A DNA stretch of 64,000 nucleotides from Nitzschia sp. pyKryTriq1 (GCA_956465555.1 OY101121.1:1822722-1886721); one strand, 5' to 3'. Counted from the first letter of the stretch, positions 28,732 through 40,264 are shown. Translations and numbers: made by a program. Notes: generated by a model not told the origin, from the sequence alone.

Positions 28732-30393
28732 CGATCCGCCTTTCCTCGGCCGCCTGTCAAAGAAAGACACGAGACAAGGTCAAAGGTGAGCCATCAATCA
28801 AAAATAACGACGGTTGGATGTTGGGATTGGGTGACAGCACACATCCTCCAAGAACACGTCAGTGATGGCATCTGGGCTTTTCAAATCAGAAACGTGCAGG
28901 GCGACCTCGCGCGAACCGCGAGAGCGAGGGGTGAGTGAGGGTGGATCAGAGAACCATATGGTTCTCTGGGGTGGATGGTCGTGAAGCTAGCCAACGCAGG
29001 GATCGACTCCTTCGACTCGATTGATCAAGCACAAAGCACAAAGCACAAACCCGACCTCATCATCACACGGACGTTATCGCGGAGCTTTTTTTATTTTTTG
29101 AGCGGACCGACAAGCCATCATCACCCAAGAAAATTCGTACAGAAATAAAAGAACAGAACCAAAGACACCATGATCCATGATGGTCGAACAACAAAGGTCT
29201 GAACACACAACCCACCTTTTCGATACGCAGTCGGCATTACTGTATGGTAAGGTTGATCCTTCAGCAGGACCATCATACATACAAATTGTTCGAGGTTTTC
29301 CACTGAGCATGGCCATGGCCATTCTGGTCTTTTTATGGCAATCCATTATTTTCTCGAGACAGCTCCTCCTGGATATTCCTGTGAATTTTTGTTTTGTGGT
29401 TAGCTACGGACTTTTACAGTAGGCGCTGAATCTTTCAGTTGTGATGCAATTTTCGATTGACACCGCGATGTGATGATCTCTCTCGTCGGCAAAAGAAGAT
29501 TGTGATGTTCCGTCCGGTGATGGATGGATGGATGGATCGATGGCGCTGGGTGGAGTTGCGAAGTTGCCAAAGGGCCTATCATCATCTCATCTCTTTCGAA
29601 GGCGGCGTTCTCAACGGCCTGCATCGAGATCGCGAACACACGCGCTCTAGCTGCGAGCTCCTCACGTAGGATGTGTACGACAAGTTGCCCTGATGAAATT
29701 GCGCGGTTGATGGTCTGACCGACTCTGGAACAAAGACAAGAATGAGCGAAGAAGTCGACGTCACACATACCAGGTACAGTTACGCTGGTACCAGTGCCGG
29801 TACCTGGTAGAGTACCAGTACAGGTAAAAGTACTTGTACTGGTATGTACAGCTGTCCGTGCAGTCTGTCGATGGATTTCGCCAGAACTCTGAAGGCCCTA
29901 CCGGTATCTTACGACAAAGTCATGAAGAAACAGCGTCATCAAAAAAATGGACGACGATGGCATGAATGACGGAGACCGCAACCTGTCGTCTCTCGTCATT
30001 GATCGATCGATCTCTCGCTCTCTACAGTGCTACATACTGTAGTCTACAAGTACTGGTACAGTACCCGTACTCTACTACTAGAGGCGAGCCAACAAGACAA
30101 CCGTTTCAGTACTTGCACTGGTACTTCTGCCGTGTACGGTGGCAATACAATCATTGCTATCTATAGCTACTCCGAGTATAACGTAGGGTAGAGATATACC
30201 CGTACTACTTGTACTCTCTCTAGTAGAGAGCTAACTAGTATCCGGTTTCGGTTGTACGTACTCGAGTACGATTGGCTGCTAGTAGTAGTGTAGGAGTCCT
30301 ACTAGTAGCAGTTATTCCAATTCTGAGAAATTTTGTGGGTGCAATAGCACCGGTAGTACAGCGGGCAGAAAGATTGAGTGCTCTGGTGAAAAG
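28732..30393. other. Intergenic, palindromes, no secure gene
   Basis: This stretch contains a 22-nt perfect palindrome at 28947-28968, a TGGATGGATGGATGGATCGATGG run near 29520 and dense TACCAGTAC/GGTACC motifs at 29770-29860 and 30020-30260. A minus-strand ORF at 29400-29768 was considered and not accepted. Confidence 0.5.
28947..28968. repeat. 22-nt perfect palindrome
   Basis: CAGAGAACCAT followed by its exact complement ATGGTTCTCTG, with no spacer, about 215 bp upstream of the paralog B start. It could be a dimeric factor site or a foldback remnant. Confidence 0.7.
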
Positions 30394-32455
30394 TTACTGG
30401 CTCTCATTCGGGTCTTCCTTCTTTAGAACATCTTCTAGATCCCAGCATTCTGATGCTTGTCCACTGATTTCATGAGCCAGGAGACGAAAGTCTGACTCGG
30501 GGTAGAAGCGATGCTGCGGGCTGTAGAGACGCAAGCTGCTGATAGATGCCATGTAGAGATCACAGTAACGACGAAGAGAGTGGGCAAATAATGAGGGCTG
30601 GTACCGGGCCCTGAAAACGCTGCCGAAAGGATTTCCTAACAGAGCGGTTTCTCTGTCCCGCCATTTAGAAACCAAGCGCTCGAGAGAGTCCAAGACTGCC
30701 AGATCTTCTGATGTTCTTTCAATGGCTCCGAGTTCTGACTGGATAAGTCTCAGTGCGTTCAACAGAAATTCAATTGTTCTCTCCACTAAAACATACTCAG
30801 CGGTCTGTTGGACCTCCATCTCGTCTCCCACTTCCGGCGTAACAGCCGCTGTCATCCAGCCGAATTCTCGTTTAGCGTCTACCAAATCGGCAAAAAGTGA
30901 ATCTCCAATATATAACACTCTAGCCGTTGCCAAGTTTACCGCCCCTCCGTCTTCCAGGGGGGAATCGGGCTCGCCTTTCTGGTCAAAGCCCATCAGGCGC
31001 GTCAATTCTCGTAAGCATCCTTCAGTATACACAGCGCCAGGCTGCAACCGCTCCACTTTCTTGAAAAAGACGCGGCTAGTATCCTTGTTCACTTCACGGA
31101 ATGGGCGTCTTATTTCTGTATAGAATGCGGGTTTTCCCGCGCTTACAATTACTGAGGTTCGTTGAAAATTGGGAGATGAGTATGGACCGTATTCGAGCTT
31201 TGTGCAGCTTTGTGGCAACCTCAAATTACTTACCAGTATCCCACATTTTCATCCAGTCATCTCCGATCACATACTTCATACCTTCATTGACGTACCAGTA
31301 GGGGGAATTGCTTGCAAAAATAAGTCGCTTGCCTGCATTTTTCAGATTGGTGAGCACGGTCTTCAAATGGGGTGTCGGGTGAAAATATCTCCCTGGGTCA
31401 TTGGCAACGATTCGATGAAAGTCTCCCGAAATATGAGTGTCACCAATCGCTCCCAGGATATCTTTGACAGCATTGTTGGGACAATAGTCGATGTTCCGTT
31501 CTTTGAAAAACTGGATGGTATCCGCAATCAAGCAACATTCAGCCATACTAAATAAATCATTCAGGGGTTTGAGCCGAGATTTGCGCTCATTGGGGTTCAG
31601 CGCCCGTTTGCCTCGGTACTCTTTATAGATGCGAGCAGTTGGAACTTTTTCCCTGCCTTCCCAGGCTACAGCCACTTTGTGCGTGTACGACAAGTGGCAA
31701 ATCCAACCTGTTTCCTTGTCGACAGCCAGACCTAAAGAATAATGGTTCGTTGAGGTTAGAAACATAACAATGGGTAACTTTTACCTGCCTTTCGTTATAT
31801 TTGTTCGGTGTTGGACGCACGTACCTCGGATACTGAAAAATGGATCAAAGGAGAGACCAGCGTCTAGCATTTCCAAGGGATACTGCCGATCGTGAACCAG
31901 ACGCTTCAGCGCCATTTCATAAATCAACTCCAAGAGTTCTTCCGTGTAGGTCACGAGAGTGTAATCATAGTCGAATCCCACAGTGTCGACTTTGCCCAAA
32001 TCGACGTAGGTATTCGCAAAAATAGCATCGTACGATTCCCCGTTTTCCAGTCGAGAGGTATCTTTTCGATTCTTTTTGGGGTCAACTTTTTTCGAATGCT
32101 TGTGCATATTTTGAATCAAATTTTCCGTCTCAATGAGAATTTCATTCACCTCATCCATAGGATGTCGAGGCAAAGTCACCATGTCCTTGGGCAAGGAATC
32201 GTCGTCGTCGAAATTGGATGGAATAGCCATTGCAGCGGACTCCGTAGAATTGCGCGATTCTTCGTCTGCTAGATTCGCAATATCAACGTCAAGAGACGAA
32301 GCCTGAATCTCGACTCCTCTCTTGGGGCCATGAGGCCTCACGATTCCATTACCCGTCCAAGCACGTCGACGAGCGGTCCGCTGGGGACAGAACGCATCCG
32401 AGAACACGAGCCCTGCAGTTAAAACCGCGGCCGTTAACACATGTGCCTGTAACAT
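30394..32455 (-). CDS. HAD-superfamily 5'-nucleotidase domain protein (NT5DC/NT5C2-like), plastid-type N-terminus
   Basis: Three exons: 32455-31825, 31731-31234 and 31151-30394 (introns of 93 and 82 nt), 628 aa. The N-terminus is a hydrophobic signal followed by SDAFCPQR, an ASAFAP-like cleavage site with Phe at +1 that suggests plastid import. The HAD motifs are in order: VGFDYDYTLVTY (Asp162-x-Asp164, nucleophile and acid/base), FASNSPYWYVNEGM (motif II) and RVLYIGDSLFADLVDAK (motif IV). The sequence around SFDPFFSIRG-LAVDKETGW is typical of the purine 5'-nucleotidase family, which dephosphorylates IMP/GMP. The substrate of the NT5DC branch is often unknown. The splice junctions rebuild conserved motifs (MKMWDTVIVSAGKPAFYT). 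Confidence 0.87.
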
Positions 32456-33130
32456 GTTGCCCTGAAAGTGAATGCGTCAATTACAGTCAGTCACTCAGTC
32501 TAGCGAGAATGCGTAATGCCGCTGCAATCTTCTCACTGTCAAATGCAACACCTGCTCAAAGAAGAATTCTGGAAGAAGCAAGGAGAGTTGTTGCTTTTAA
32601 AAAAACCGTACCAGGTATGGTCAGATTCGAAACGAATGAATGATGATGTTATGAGAATCTCCAAAAAAGAAAAAGAATAAAATAATGAAATGCATCATGC
32701 ATCATGCATCATCTTCAAATTCCCAATTCGGGGGCAGGAGTATCATCAACATACCAGGTACCGGGATGAGTGATGACGTGGAGCTCGACACTTCTCCTGG
32801 CGCACTCAACTCCGTGCGTCCGCGCCGTCCTTATTTATTCTGCAACCGAAGAGTTTGGCTCACGAGCCTGAAACACGAATGAACATCGAAGGTGAGAACT
32901 GAGAACAGAAAATAATCTTTTTCTCGCGGCTGATCTCGCCTTTCGCCTCCATCTGCCCCCATAGCATGCCCCAAAGAGCCTGTTGTTCATCACAACAGCA
33001 TGTCGAAGCAACGCAACATAGCACCGCACGAGTATAGTGCATGGTAGTCTAGAGTGCCATCGTCAGTCGTCACAATACATCTGACAATTCCAAACGTAAA
33101 GAAGTCTTTCCTCCAATAGCTCAAGAAACT
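32456..33130. promoter_or_regulatory. Divergent promoter region, nucleotidase / HTTM gene
   Basis: 675 bp between two outward-facing starts. An ATGCATCATGCATCATGCATC repeat lies at 32686-32710. No gene seen. Confidence 0.4.
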
Positions 33131-35019
33131 ATGAAAACCGGTGCTTCGTCCGGTGCAACGATACGTGGGTGGCAGCGCATGCTGGGATCCACCGTCGAGG
33201 GTCTGGCTCTCTTTCGAATTTCTCTGGGAACCTTGTTGGTGTGCGAGTTGATCCTTCGCTTTCGTTTCCTCCATGTCTTCTATACAGACGAAGGGTGAGT
33301 TCACAAAAACGAATCTTCTTGCTTTATGAAAGAGGAAAGGAAACCGCTTATACTTTTTTCTCGGCATTAGAACGATGCCACTGAGCCTCTTGCTTCCGAA
33401 GATTGATGACCTCTACAAGGCGGTTTGTCTGCACTGCCACTTCGGAGAACTCTGGCAGCAGCAGGTATTGTTGGGTATACAGACTTTGGTTGCGGTCTTG
33501 TTCACAGTTGGGTTTCAGACTAGATTGATGGCTGTGCTTTCTTGGTACTTGTACACAAGGTGGTAGCATATTGCTTATGTTGATAGTGTTGTTGTTGCGC
33601 TTCCGTACTCACTTTTGTTTTCCTTGACTGTTAAACTTCAACCACAACCACAACCACAACCCAGTTTGATTCTCCGCAACAATTGGCTTTACTTCATTCT
33701 CGATCGGTACTTTTATTATCTTTTGTTTTATGCTTGCCATTTGCCCCTAGCGGAAAGGTGGTCTGTGACGCAGAGGACTATAGGGAAGCCACCAAAACCT
33801 CATCCGATCGTTGTCAATCCTGCTACGATTGGCTTGAAGCTGCTAGTCTTGTGGATCTATTTAGATGCAGGTAAAAATCATTGGTTGTGGACTCTTGCAT
33901 TATTCTAGACAAGTCAAAGCTCACGCATATAAACACTCTTCACTCGGAAGGGGGTGGTAAATACATGGACCCAAATCAAGGATGGACATACAACGCCAAG
34001 CCTCTCCCAGCTCTGGACACCTACACGCGCCACACAGTCGGCGCCCAGTACTTGTACGGAATATTGGGTCCTCAGGGGCTTCGAATCATGACCCCCTTGG
34101 TCGTCTATGTTGAAATATTCTGCGCACCGGTCGCTTTCCTGGCTGGCTTTCTTGGCAGTGAATCGTTACTTAATTTCGCAATCATTATGATCTGCCAGCT
34201 CCACGTTGGGATCAGTATTGCGATTCGGAATGCAGTGTTGCTGTCTTTGGTAGCATGTTCAGCCTGGTGTGTCTTTCTGCCCATTGGTTGGAAAGAAGCT
34301 GCGAAAGCAAAGAAGCAGCCAAGAACCACAAAATCAACCATAGGGCTAGCAATTTCCACTCTCTTGGTGGGTGGTATGATTGGAGCCAATATCTGGTTTG
34401 AAACAATCGGTACTGACTGTTCAACGGGCAGCCTTAGGAAAATTTGGAGCACCCTCCTGCAGAATCGTTGGAACGTGTTCATCGGTGCAGAGGAATACGT
34501 AACTTGGTGAGTATCAATATTCATCACAGCGTCTCAGTATTTTGCTGAATCATTAGTTTGATCTCACATACCATATTATTGTGTACCGGTAGGGAGATCG
34601 CACCTGGTCGGTTAGCAGATGGATCCATTGTCGATGTGTGGGGGCGTACCGATACAGTAGATTGGTCCATGCCAGGAACCGGTGCACCTTGTACCTCCAC
34701 TTCACGTCCTGGGCGGTGGAGATCCTTTCCCTACCTTGCCGAGCTAGATGGGGAAGATGGGGAGGCCCTATGGTCGTATCTATGCAGGCAATGGGACCAG
34801 GAAAATGATGTAGAGCACAATCCTGGAAGGAAACTCTTACGGTTCAACTTTTTCATGCTTCAAAGCGATGTCTTGCCCAATATGGCGTTTTCTGGCACTC
34901 GAAAACGATTAGTCCACAGCTTCGACTGTGTCAAGGAAAATGGAGGGGAAGCCATTTCCGATTCTGAACAAGTGGTTGAAGGTACCGCCAGTGGGAACTT
35001 GGACAACGCAGAACTTTAA
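33131..35019 (+). CDS. HTTM / vitamin K-dependent gamma-carboxylase-like membrane protein
   Basis: Five exons: 33131-33294, 33371-33559, 33665-33870, 33950-34506 and 34594-35019 (introns 76-105 nt), 513 aa. The chain has several transmembrane segments: [102 protein letters not shown] and [19 protein letters not shown]. The [20 protein letters not shown] and [12 protein letters not shown] blocks are typical of HTTM proteins, distant relatives of the VKD gamma-glutamyl carboxylase. After the membrane part comes a soluble domain with [10 protein letters not shown] and RKLLRFNF. Its activity is unknown. Exon 4 could also start at 33908 (37-nt intron), but the 79-nt intron fits the other introns and gives the smoother [12 protein letters not shown]. 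Confidence 0.8.
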
Positions 35020-35222
35020 AAGTGTTGAGTCCATGCGTGACATAAAACTTTGCCAATCATTTCTGGTCAACAAGAGTGACGATATCTTCATCAGTGCTGG
35101 TGCTAGTCTTTTATCTTTCGGAGAGCAAATGGAGCTTCTAATCTAATTCGTTTCGTTAGCATAGTGTGGGTCGTCTCTCCCAAGTTACCTGCAGGTACCG
35201 TTACGAGAAGACCGCCGTCAAG

Positions 35223-35268
35223 GTAGCAACTAAATTAGACAGTGCACTTTTTCGCTGCTTTACTATAG
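35223..35268 (+). repeat. Recurring 3'-flanking element, copy 2
   Basis: CTAAATTAGACAGTGCACTT then TTTCGCTGCTTTACTATAG, 204 nt after the HTTM stop and in the same orientation as the gene. Confidence 0.75.
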
Positions 35269-35523
35269 TCGGATTATACTCTCTATGGTTTCTGGAGTCC
35301 TATAGTAGAGATTTGACCTCTCGAGAGAGAGGAGTACCTCGGTGCGTGGCGCGGGCTATGCACTACAATAATACCGAAAGTTCGTAAAAGTCTAAACCGT
35401 GAGAAACGAGTTCTATAGTGTCCATTTTACGAATAGTTCAAATGCGAATCGGAGTATCCTTGGATAAGCCAAGGACTGTTGCGACCGAAATGAACGCATC
35501 AAAGAATGATCCCCCGAAGGCGT

Positions 35524-35972
35524 TTAAGCCTTCTTCGACTTGTACTCTTCCTTCTCCTTGTCGGAGAGAGCCCTCCACATTTCTCCCAACTTCTTTCCTG
35601 TTTGCCCGAAGGTAATGTCAGGGTTTTCCGCCTTGACCTTAGGGCGGTTTTCCTTGCTGTATTTTATTAAAAGAGAGAAAGGAAGTCATCAGCGAATTTG
35701 AGAGAAGCATTGACGCACCATCGGCTACACAGACCACTGGAGAAAAACACCCATACCACTCCAGTGAAATCAGAAAGGAAACTCACCTGAACAACATGAA
35801 ACCCGATAGCTTCTTTCCCGAACCCCCTGCTTTTTTGCCAGCCTGAAAAAATTGCGAGAAGGTTAGTCACTGAGGCGGTGTCAACTCGGACTTCGAGGGT
35901 CAAGACATCACATATCACGTCACACCAAAGGCTCACCTTCTTGGGCTTGAACTCTCCGTCTTTCTTTGCCAT
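35524..35972 (-). CDS. Small HMG-box protein (NHP6/HMGB-like)
   Basis: Three short exons: 35972-35937 (36 nt), 35842-35787 (56 nt) and 35656-35524 (133 nt), with introns of 94 and 130 nt; 74 aa. The product starts MAKKDGEFKPKKAGKKAGG and continues SGFMLFSKENRPKVKAENPD, ITFGQTGKKLGEMWRALSDK, EKEEYKSKKA. This is one HMG box with a basic N-terminal arm, the size and layout of yeast Nhp6. It bends DNA in the minor groove and helps FACT and chromatin remodelling. All junction phases agree and each splice restores the box (FMLF-SKENRP). No exon is long enough to stand out as an ORF, so simple gene finding would miss it. It lies tail to tail with the HTTM gene. Confidence 0.9.
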
Positions 35973-37097
35973 CTTTCCCGTTGTCAACTTCTATCCTTGA
36001 AACGCAATTGACGTTCAAATAGTGTTGTTTTAGATGATGGCCGTTCCGATCCATCCAACGCTTTCCCCGGCCAGCACCAGCAGTCGAAGAAGCAGGGCGG
36101 CGCGTGAAGAAAGCCAATGTCGTCGTCGTCGGGTTCCCGGTACTGCGTGAACAGCTGTCTACTTGTATCGCTGAAAAAAGATCCGATGCTTGTGTTCTGC
36201 ACGATGATGATGCAGAGCGAGGCACGGCGAAGAAGCGAAAAGATACAGTACGTGGTAAAAAGTCAGTATGACGGGCTGCCGGTGTCATCTGCCGATCATC
36301 ATCAACGCACCTCAACCTCCAGATAACCGCCGCGAATCTCGCGCAGGCTCGCGCACGATGATGATTGGTTGACTGATTATTTGAATGAGTCTCGTCAGCC
36401 CGCCAGTCCTGGTGACAGGCGACTGACGACGACTCACTCGACTAAATTGCTCTACCGATATGGCATGCGCTAAGGATAGAAGGACTTACTCTCTACCGGT
36501 ACTCTCTAGTAGAGTAGAGTAGTAGACGGGTAGCAGTCGGTCGTCGTCGAGGTCTCTCTGCTGGTGTCTCTAATCTAGTAGAGTAGAGAGAGAGAGAGAG
36601 AGAGGCCTCTCTCTAGCTAGAGAGCGAGAGAGAGTAGTAGAGAGACTCGCTAAAGTAGAGAGACGAGCTACTCTACTAGAGAGAGCGAGTACTGTACTAT
36701 GCAGGTACCACGGTACACATTGGATAGACCACAGTACGGCACAAGTAGCAGTTACACCAGTGCTGGAGTAGTAGAAGCAGAATGCTATCTCTACTTTGAT
36801 GTCAGCAGCACCGCCTGTGCGGCCGCTTGCAGCTATTCTCCAGCTAGACGAACAACGTCGTCGACAGCACACAGGGCATGCCCGGAAACCCAGATTTGAG
36901 TGGAGACTTCTAAAAACCAGAACCTCAGTATTTCGCAATGCTTCAATCTTCGGGACACAAAGAGAGTTGGATTCGAATCACTGCTTAGTGAACTAATGAC
37001 GTTAACGTATAGGAGCGTGTACTAGTGACTAGAAATATGGCCAATTGTGAGGTAAAATAATATGTAAAAGCAGTTCGTTAAATGCTAGACATAGGAT
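35973..37097. repeat. Intergenic with (AG)n and CTAGAGAG inverted repeats
   Basis: Around 36575-36680 a long (AG)n tract meets GGCCTCTCTCTAGCTAGAGAG and CTACTAGAGAGAG, giving strong self-complementarity. No gene seen. A tRNA-like GATTCGAATC at 36969 was checked and rejected. Confidence 0.55.
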
Positions 37098-38191
37098 CTA
37101 AGAAGCGGATTTGAAAGTTGATAGATCCTTCTTCTTCTTCTTTTTGGGTTTGATTGGTGCTTTGGCAGCGGTGGCCTGAGCCGCTTCTGGAGCGGCTTCC
37201 GCAGGAGCTCCTTCTTCCGTCGCTTGTGCAGGTGCCACGGCACTTGTACTTTCAGATTCAGCTTCTTTAGGTTCTTCTTCTTGGGTTGCTTGTTCAGGTT
37301 CTGATGCCTCCTCGGCCTCTGTGTTCGCTTTTTTCAGCTTGGATCCCCAGGTAGCACCACCGCCCACGGGAGTTTTCTTAGGCACTTTATAGGCTGGTCC
37401 CTGGGATTTTTGTTTTTCAAGAATAGCATCCGCAGCTGCAAGGTCTGGAAAAAGGTTTTCGTCCTCTGTATCCAATTTCTGTGAGGCCGGTCCCATTCCG
37501 AATCGACTGCTAAGGGGTGCACCACCAGCTCGCATGTGAGGGGGAAGCCATTTCCCACCCGAAGATGTCATACCGGCTGCAGCGGCTCCAAACCTCGAGC
37601 CTGTAGGAGCAGCTGCACTGGAGCTTCCCTGCTCTTTCTTCTCCTTTTCCTCTTTGAGTCGCTGCGCTTCTTTCTCCATGCCCGCTTTTGCCGCGGCCAA
37701 CTTCGCTTTGTTCTCCTCCAATCGAAGCTTTTCCTGAATATCTCCTTGCTCGGACCGCTTCAAGTCCAATGCCTTCATATCCAGAAGTTCAGCTGCGTTG
37801 TTCGAGGAAACCGCTTTCTTTTGTACTAATGTTGCCGCCAGGGCCTCGTCGTCCCATTGCTCTGTGGCGTCATTCGAGTCTGCAGCCGCTGGGTCCGCCC
37901 CGTTCATATTTCCAGAAACAGCCACGGCAGCGTCATTGTCCGTTGAGAGAGCTGGAGCATCACTATAGGGATATTATGTTACAAGGAAAATGAAATCGCG
38001 TGAGAAACAAGCCACCAAGATGGCGCAAAGGCCTACGCACGCCCACTCGTGAACAACAACATGAAAATAACGTGGGAAACTCACACATGCACTTTGTTCT
38101 CTATAGTCGACGCATCAATTTTGTTTGCGTTGAACTTGAACGTCTTTTTCTTCTTTTTCTTGTTTGCGAAGAATGCTGCTGCGTCCGCCAT
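37098..38191 (-). CDS. Lys-rich coiled-coil protein, possibly CDV3-like
   Basis: Two exons: 38191-38085 and 37962-37098 (122-nt intron), 323 aa. It starts MADAAAFFANKKKKKKTFKF, close to the FFAKKxKKKKK start of CDV3 homologs. Then come EQWDDEALAATL, a charged coiled coil (about residues 85-145, LRLEENKAKLAAAKAGMEKE), the segment GGKWLPPHMRAGG with DTEDENLFPDLAAADAI (CDV3 has a similar PPGAR ... FPSL pair), an Ala/Glu-rich acidic tail and a final KPKKKKKKDLSTFKS. The function of CDV3 itself is poorly known. The assignment rests on the N-terminus and the PP..FP motif, so it is tentative. It is divergent from the NDK gene, with 513 bp between starts. Confidence 0.65.
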
Positions 38192-38704
38192 GTTGATGAT
38201 TTTTCTTTTCCTTGGAATAGAAACCGCAAGAAGTAATCAATGATCATGGCATGGGCCGTCATGGTCCATCGGCCTCCTCCTCTCCCTCCACTCCTCAACC
38301 TTTCTTGATCGACCTCGAGACCCCACGACGAGACCGACGCCAAGTTAGTATTGCCTCTCACGGTGTGGGAAAAGGTTCTGAGCCAATAAATCGACGGCAA
38401 ACGACAGGAGATGCGCGCGCAGAAAATGTGCGGCCACGGTTCATCACTTTTTTAGAATAAAAAAAAGAAGCAGCTGACCATTTTGTTCGGACTGGTCAAT
38501 TCATTTTTGTCCCTCCGATCTGATCGACGACTGACGTATTTTCTTAGCGTCCGCCAAACGCGAAGAAGAATCTTTGCGAATGATGCGTGCCATCATTCAT
38601 CGTCCATCATCATCAACCACCGACCGTCCAACGAGCGATGCCAACAATGGCCACTTTGCGGAAGCACAATATTCCGTTTCCTTCACAATAGTCCAACAAG
38701 CAAA

Positions 38705-39554
38705 ATGAAGTCTTTTCTTGTTATTCTAGCCGCCGCTTTGTGCGGGGCCGTCGGGGCCTTCGCTCCCCGATCCTCCTTCATGCCCAACCAAATGTCTGTG
38801 AGCCGTGGTTCTTCCATGATGACCATGAATGCCGCTGAAAGAACCTACATCATGGTATGACCGTGCTATTGCTTCTGTTTTCTACTCGGGTTTCTTCTGT
38901 CCCAGTACTCACTATACATTCTCTGTCATCTTTGTCTCGTGTTGTTAGATCAAACCAGACGGTGTTCAGGTACGACGACGTGATGTTGTTTTGATCCGAC
39001 GACTGCAATGGTGATAGAACTTATCGTCCGAATGTCTCACGTTCGTTTTTTAATTTTAGCGTGGGATTGTTGGCAACATTGTTTCTCGTTTTGAGTCAAA
39101 GGGTTACAAATTGGCGGCGATGAAGACCAAACAAGCAACGGCTGAGCTATTGGAAGAACATTACAAGGATCTCGTCAAAAAGCCATTCTTTCCCAAGTTG
39201 AGGGATTACATGCTTTCTGGGCCCGTCGTTTGCATGGTATGGGAAGGAAAGGAAGCTGTATCGACTGGACGAAAGATGCTTGGTGCCACAAACCCGCTCG
39301 AATCTGCTCCAGGAACTATTCGAGGTGACTTCTGCATCGAAGGTACGTACCGGTAGTAAGGAAGAATGACAATGGACTGGAGTGCATTCTTTTCTAACGT
39401 AGAACAAACTCTCACGTTTCTTGATGTAGTTGGACGAAACATCTGCCACGGAAGCGACTCGGTGGAAAACGCCGAGCGCGAGATTGGCTTGTGGTTTGAA
39501 GACGGAGAGGTTATGGACTGGACCAGCCACTCCTTCGACTGGCTCTACGAGTAA
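38705..39554 (+). CDS. NDK: Nucleoside diphosphate kinase, plastid-targeted
   Basis: Four exons: 38705-38854, 38949-38969 (only 21 nt), 39060-39342 and 39430-39554, 192 aa. The N-terminus [20 protein letters not shown] is a signal peptide ending at G-AFAP, the diatom plastid signal. The mature part is a standard [51 protein letters not shown], the active-site helix [19 protein letters not shown] (catalytic His158) and the C-terminal WLYE. It moves the gamma-phosphate from ATP to other NDPs, here probably in the stroma. The microexon encodes IKPDGVQ and is phase 0 on both sides. A recurring 3'-flanking element lies 193 nt after the stop. Confidence 0.93.
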
Positions 39555-40264
39555 AGTGCGTTTTCCACCCCTTGATTCATTCTTCGGCGGAACATTCGCT
39601 GAATTGATCTACGTAACCAATAGTACTCTACTCTACTAGCTCTACTAGAGAGAGACTATACATCTCTCGTGGTAGTGACCTCCCCCGACGAGAGTACTGG
39701 AACTGTAGTTATGGATCTGCTCTCTATTCTTTCTCTACTAATAGTTAGTAGCTAAATTAGACAAAGCACTTTTTCGCTGCTTCTTTCGCCAAGATGATGA
39801 TAGTAAACTAGCTGAAGCCATTCTACGCTGCTTTGTAGTAGTAGTAGCAGTAGTTGTAGACAGGTAGAGGATCAAACTTCGTGTTGGGACGACGGCTGGA
39901 CCGACGTTAAGACTATTGATTGAATAGTTGGACTCAATGGCTGTCCTTCGACGGTCTTCGTGGAACGTTCGTGCACGTCGCTTATTTTCTCGTGACGCCG
40001 CGTCGCCGATATTTTGTGGTGTGTGGCGGTGTGTGCTGGTGTGTGATGATGATCAATGATGCCAGTAGGATGAGGAAGGAGGAGGATGATTCATTGCAGT
40101 TCAGTTCTGTTCAGTTTACTGTTCAAGTAGTAGCCACGTACTGCATCCTCTTTTGTTTCGTGAAACCCGTCGCTCGTTGGTCATTCCCGAGAATCAGAAG
40201 AAGTCGCGGAAGAGTAGTGTTTTGATCACGCTCTGCTGGAGTATTACATCATCATCGAACTAGA
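39555..40264. other. Intergenic between NDK and the RRM protein gene
   Basis: This stretch contains CTACTAGCTCTACTAGAG motifs (39625-39660), the recurring element at 39747-39782 and GTGTGTGCTGGTGTGTG near 40020. No gene seen. Confidence 0.5.
39747..39782 (+). repeat. Recurring 3'-flanking element, copy 3
   Basis: TAGCTAAATTAGACAAAGCA followed by CTTTTTCGCTGCTTC, 193 nt after the NDK stop, same orientation as the gene. Confidence 0.75.

Noticed and set aside
29400-29768. Minus-strand ORF containing ILREELAARARVFAISMQ, next to a splice-acceptor-like TTTGTTCCAG
   Set aside because: The helix looks protein-like, but no family fits, the only upstream donor would give an intron of about 46 nt into repeat DNA, and the C-terminal half is low-complexity translation of a TGGA repeat.
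33871-33907. 37-nt intron alternative in the HTTM gene
   Set aside because: In frame, but far shorter than every other intron here, and it gives a less natural YLDADKSKLTH. The 79-nt alternative ending at 33949 was used.
36955-36985. tRNA-like B-box (GATTCGAATC)
   Set aside because: No pairing T-stem, no A-box at the right distance and no acceptor stem.
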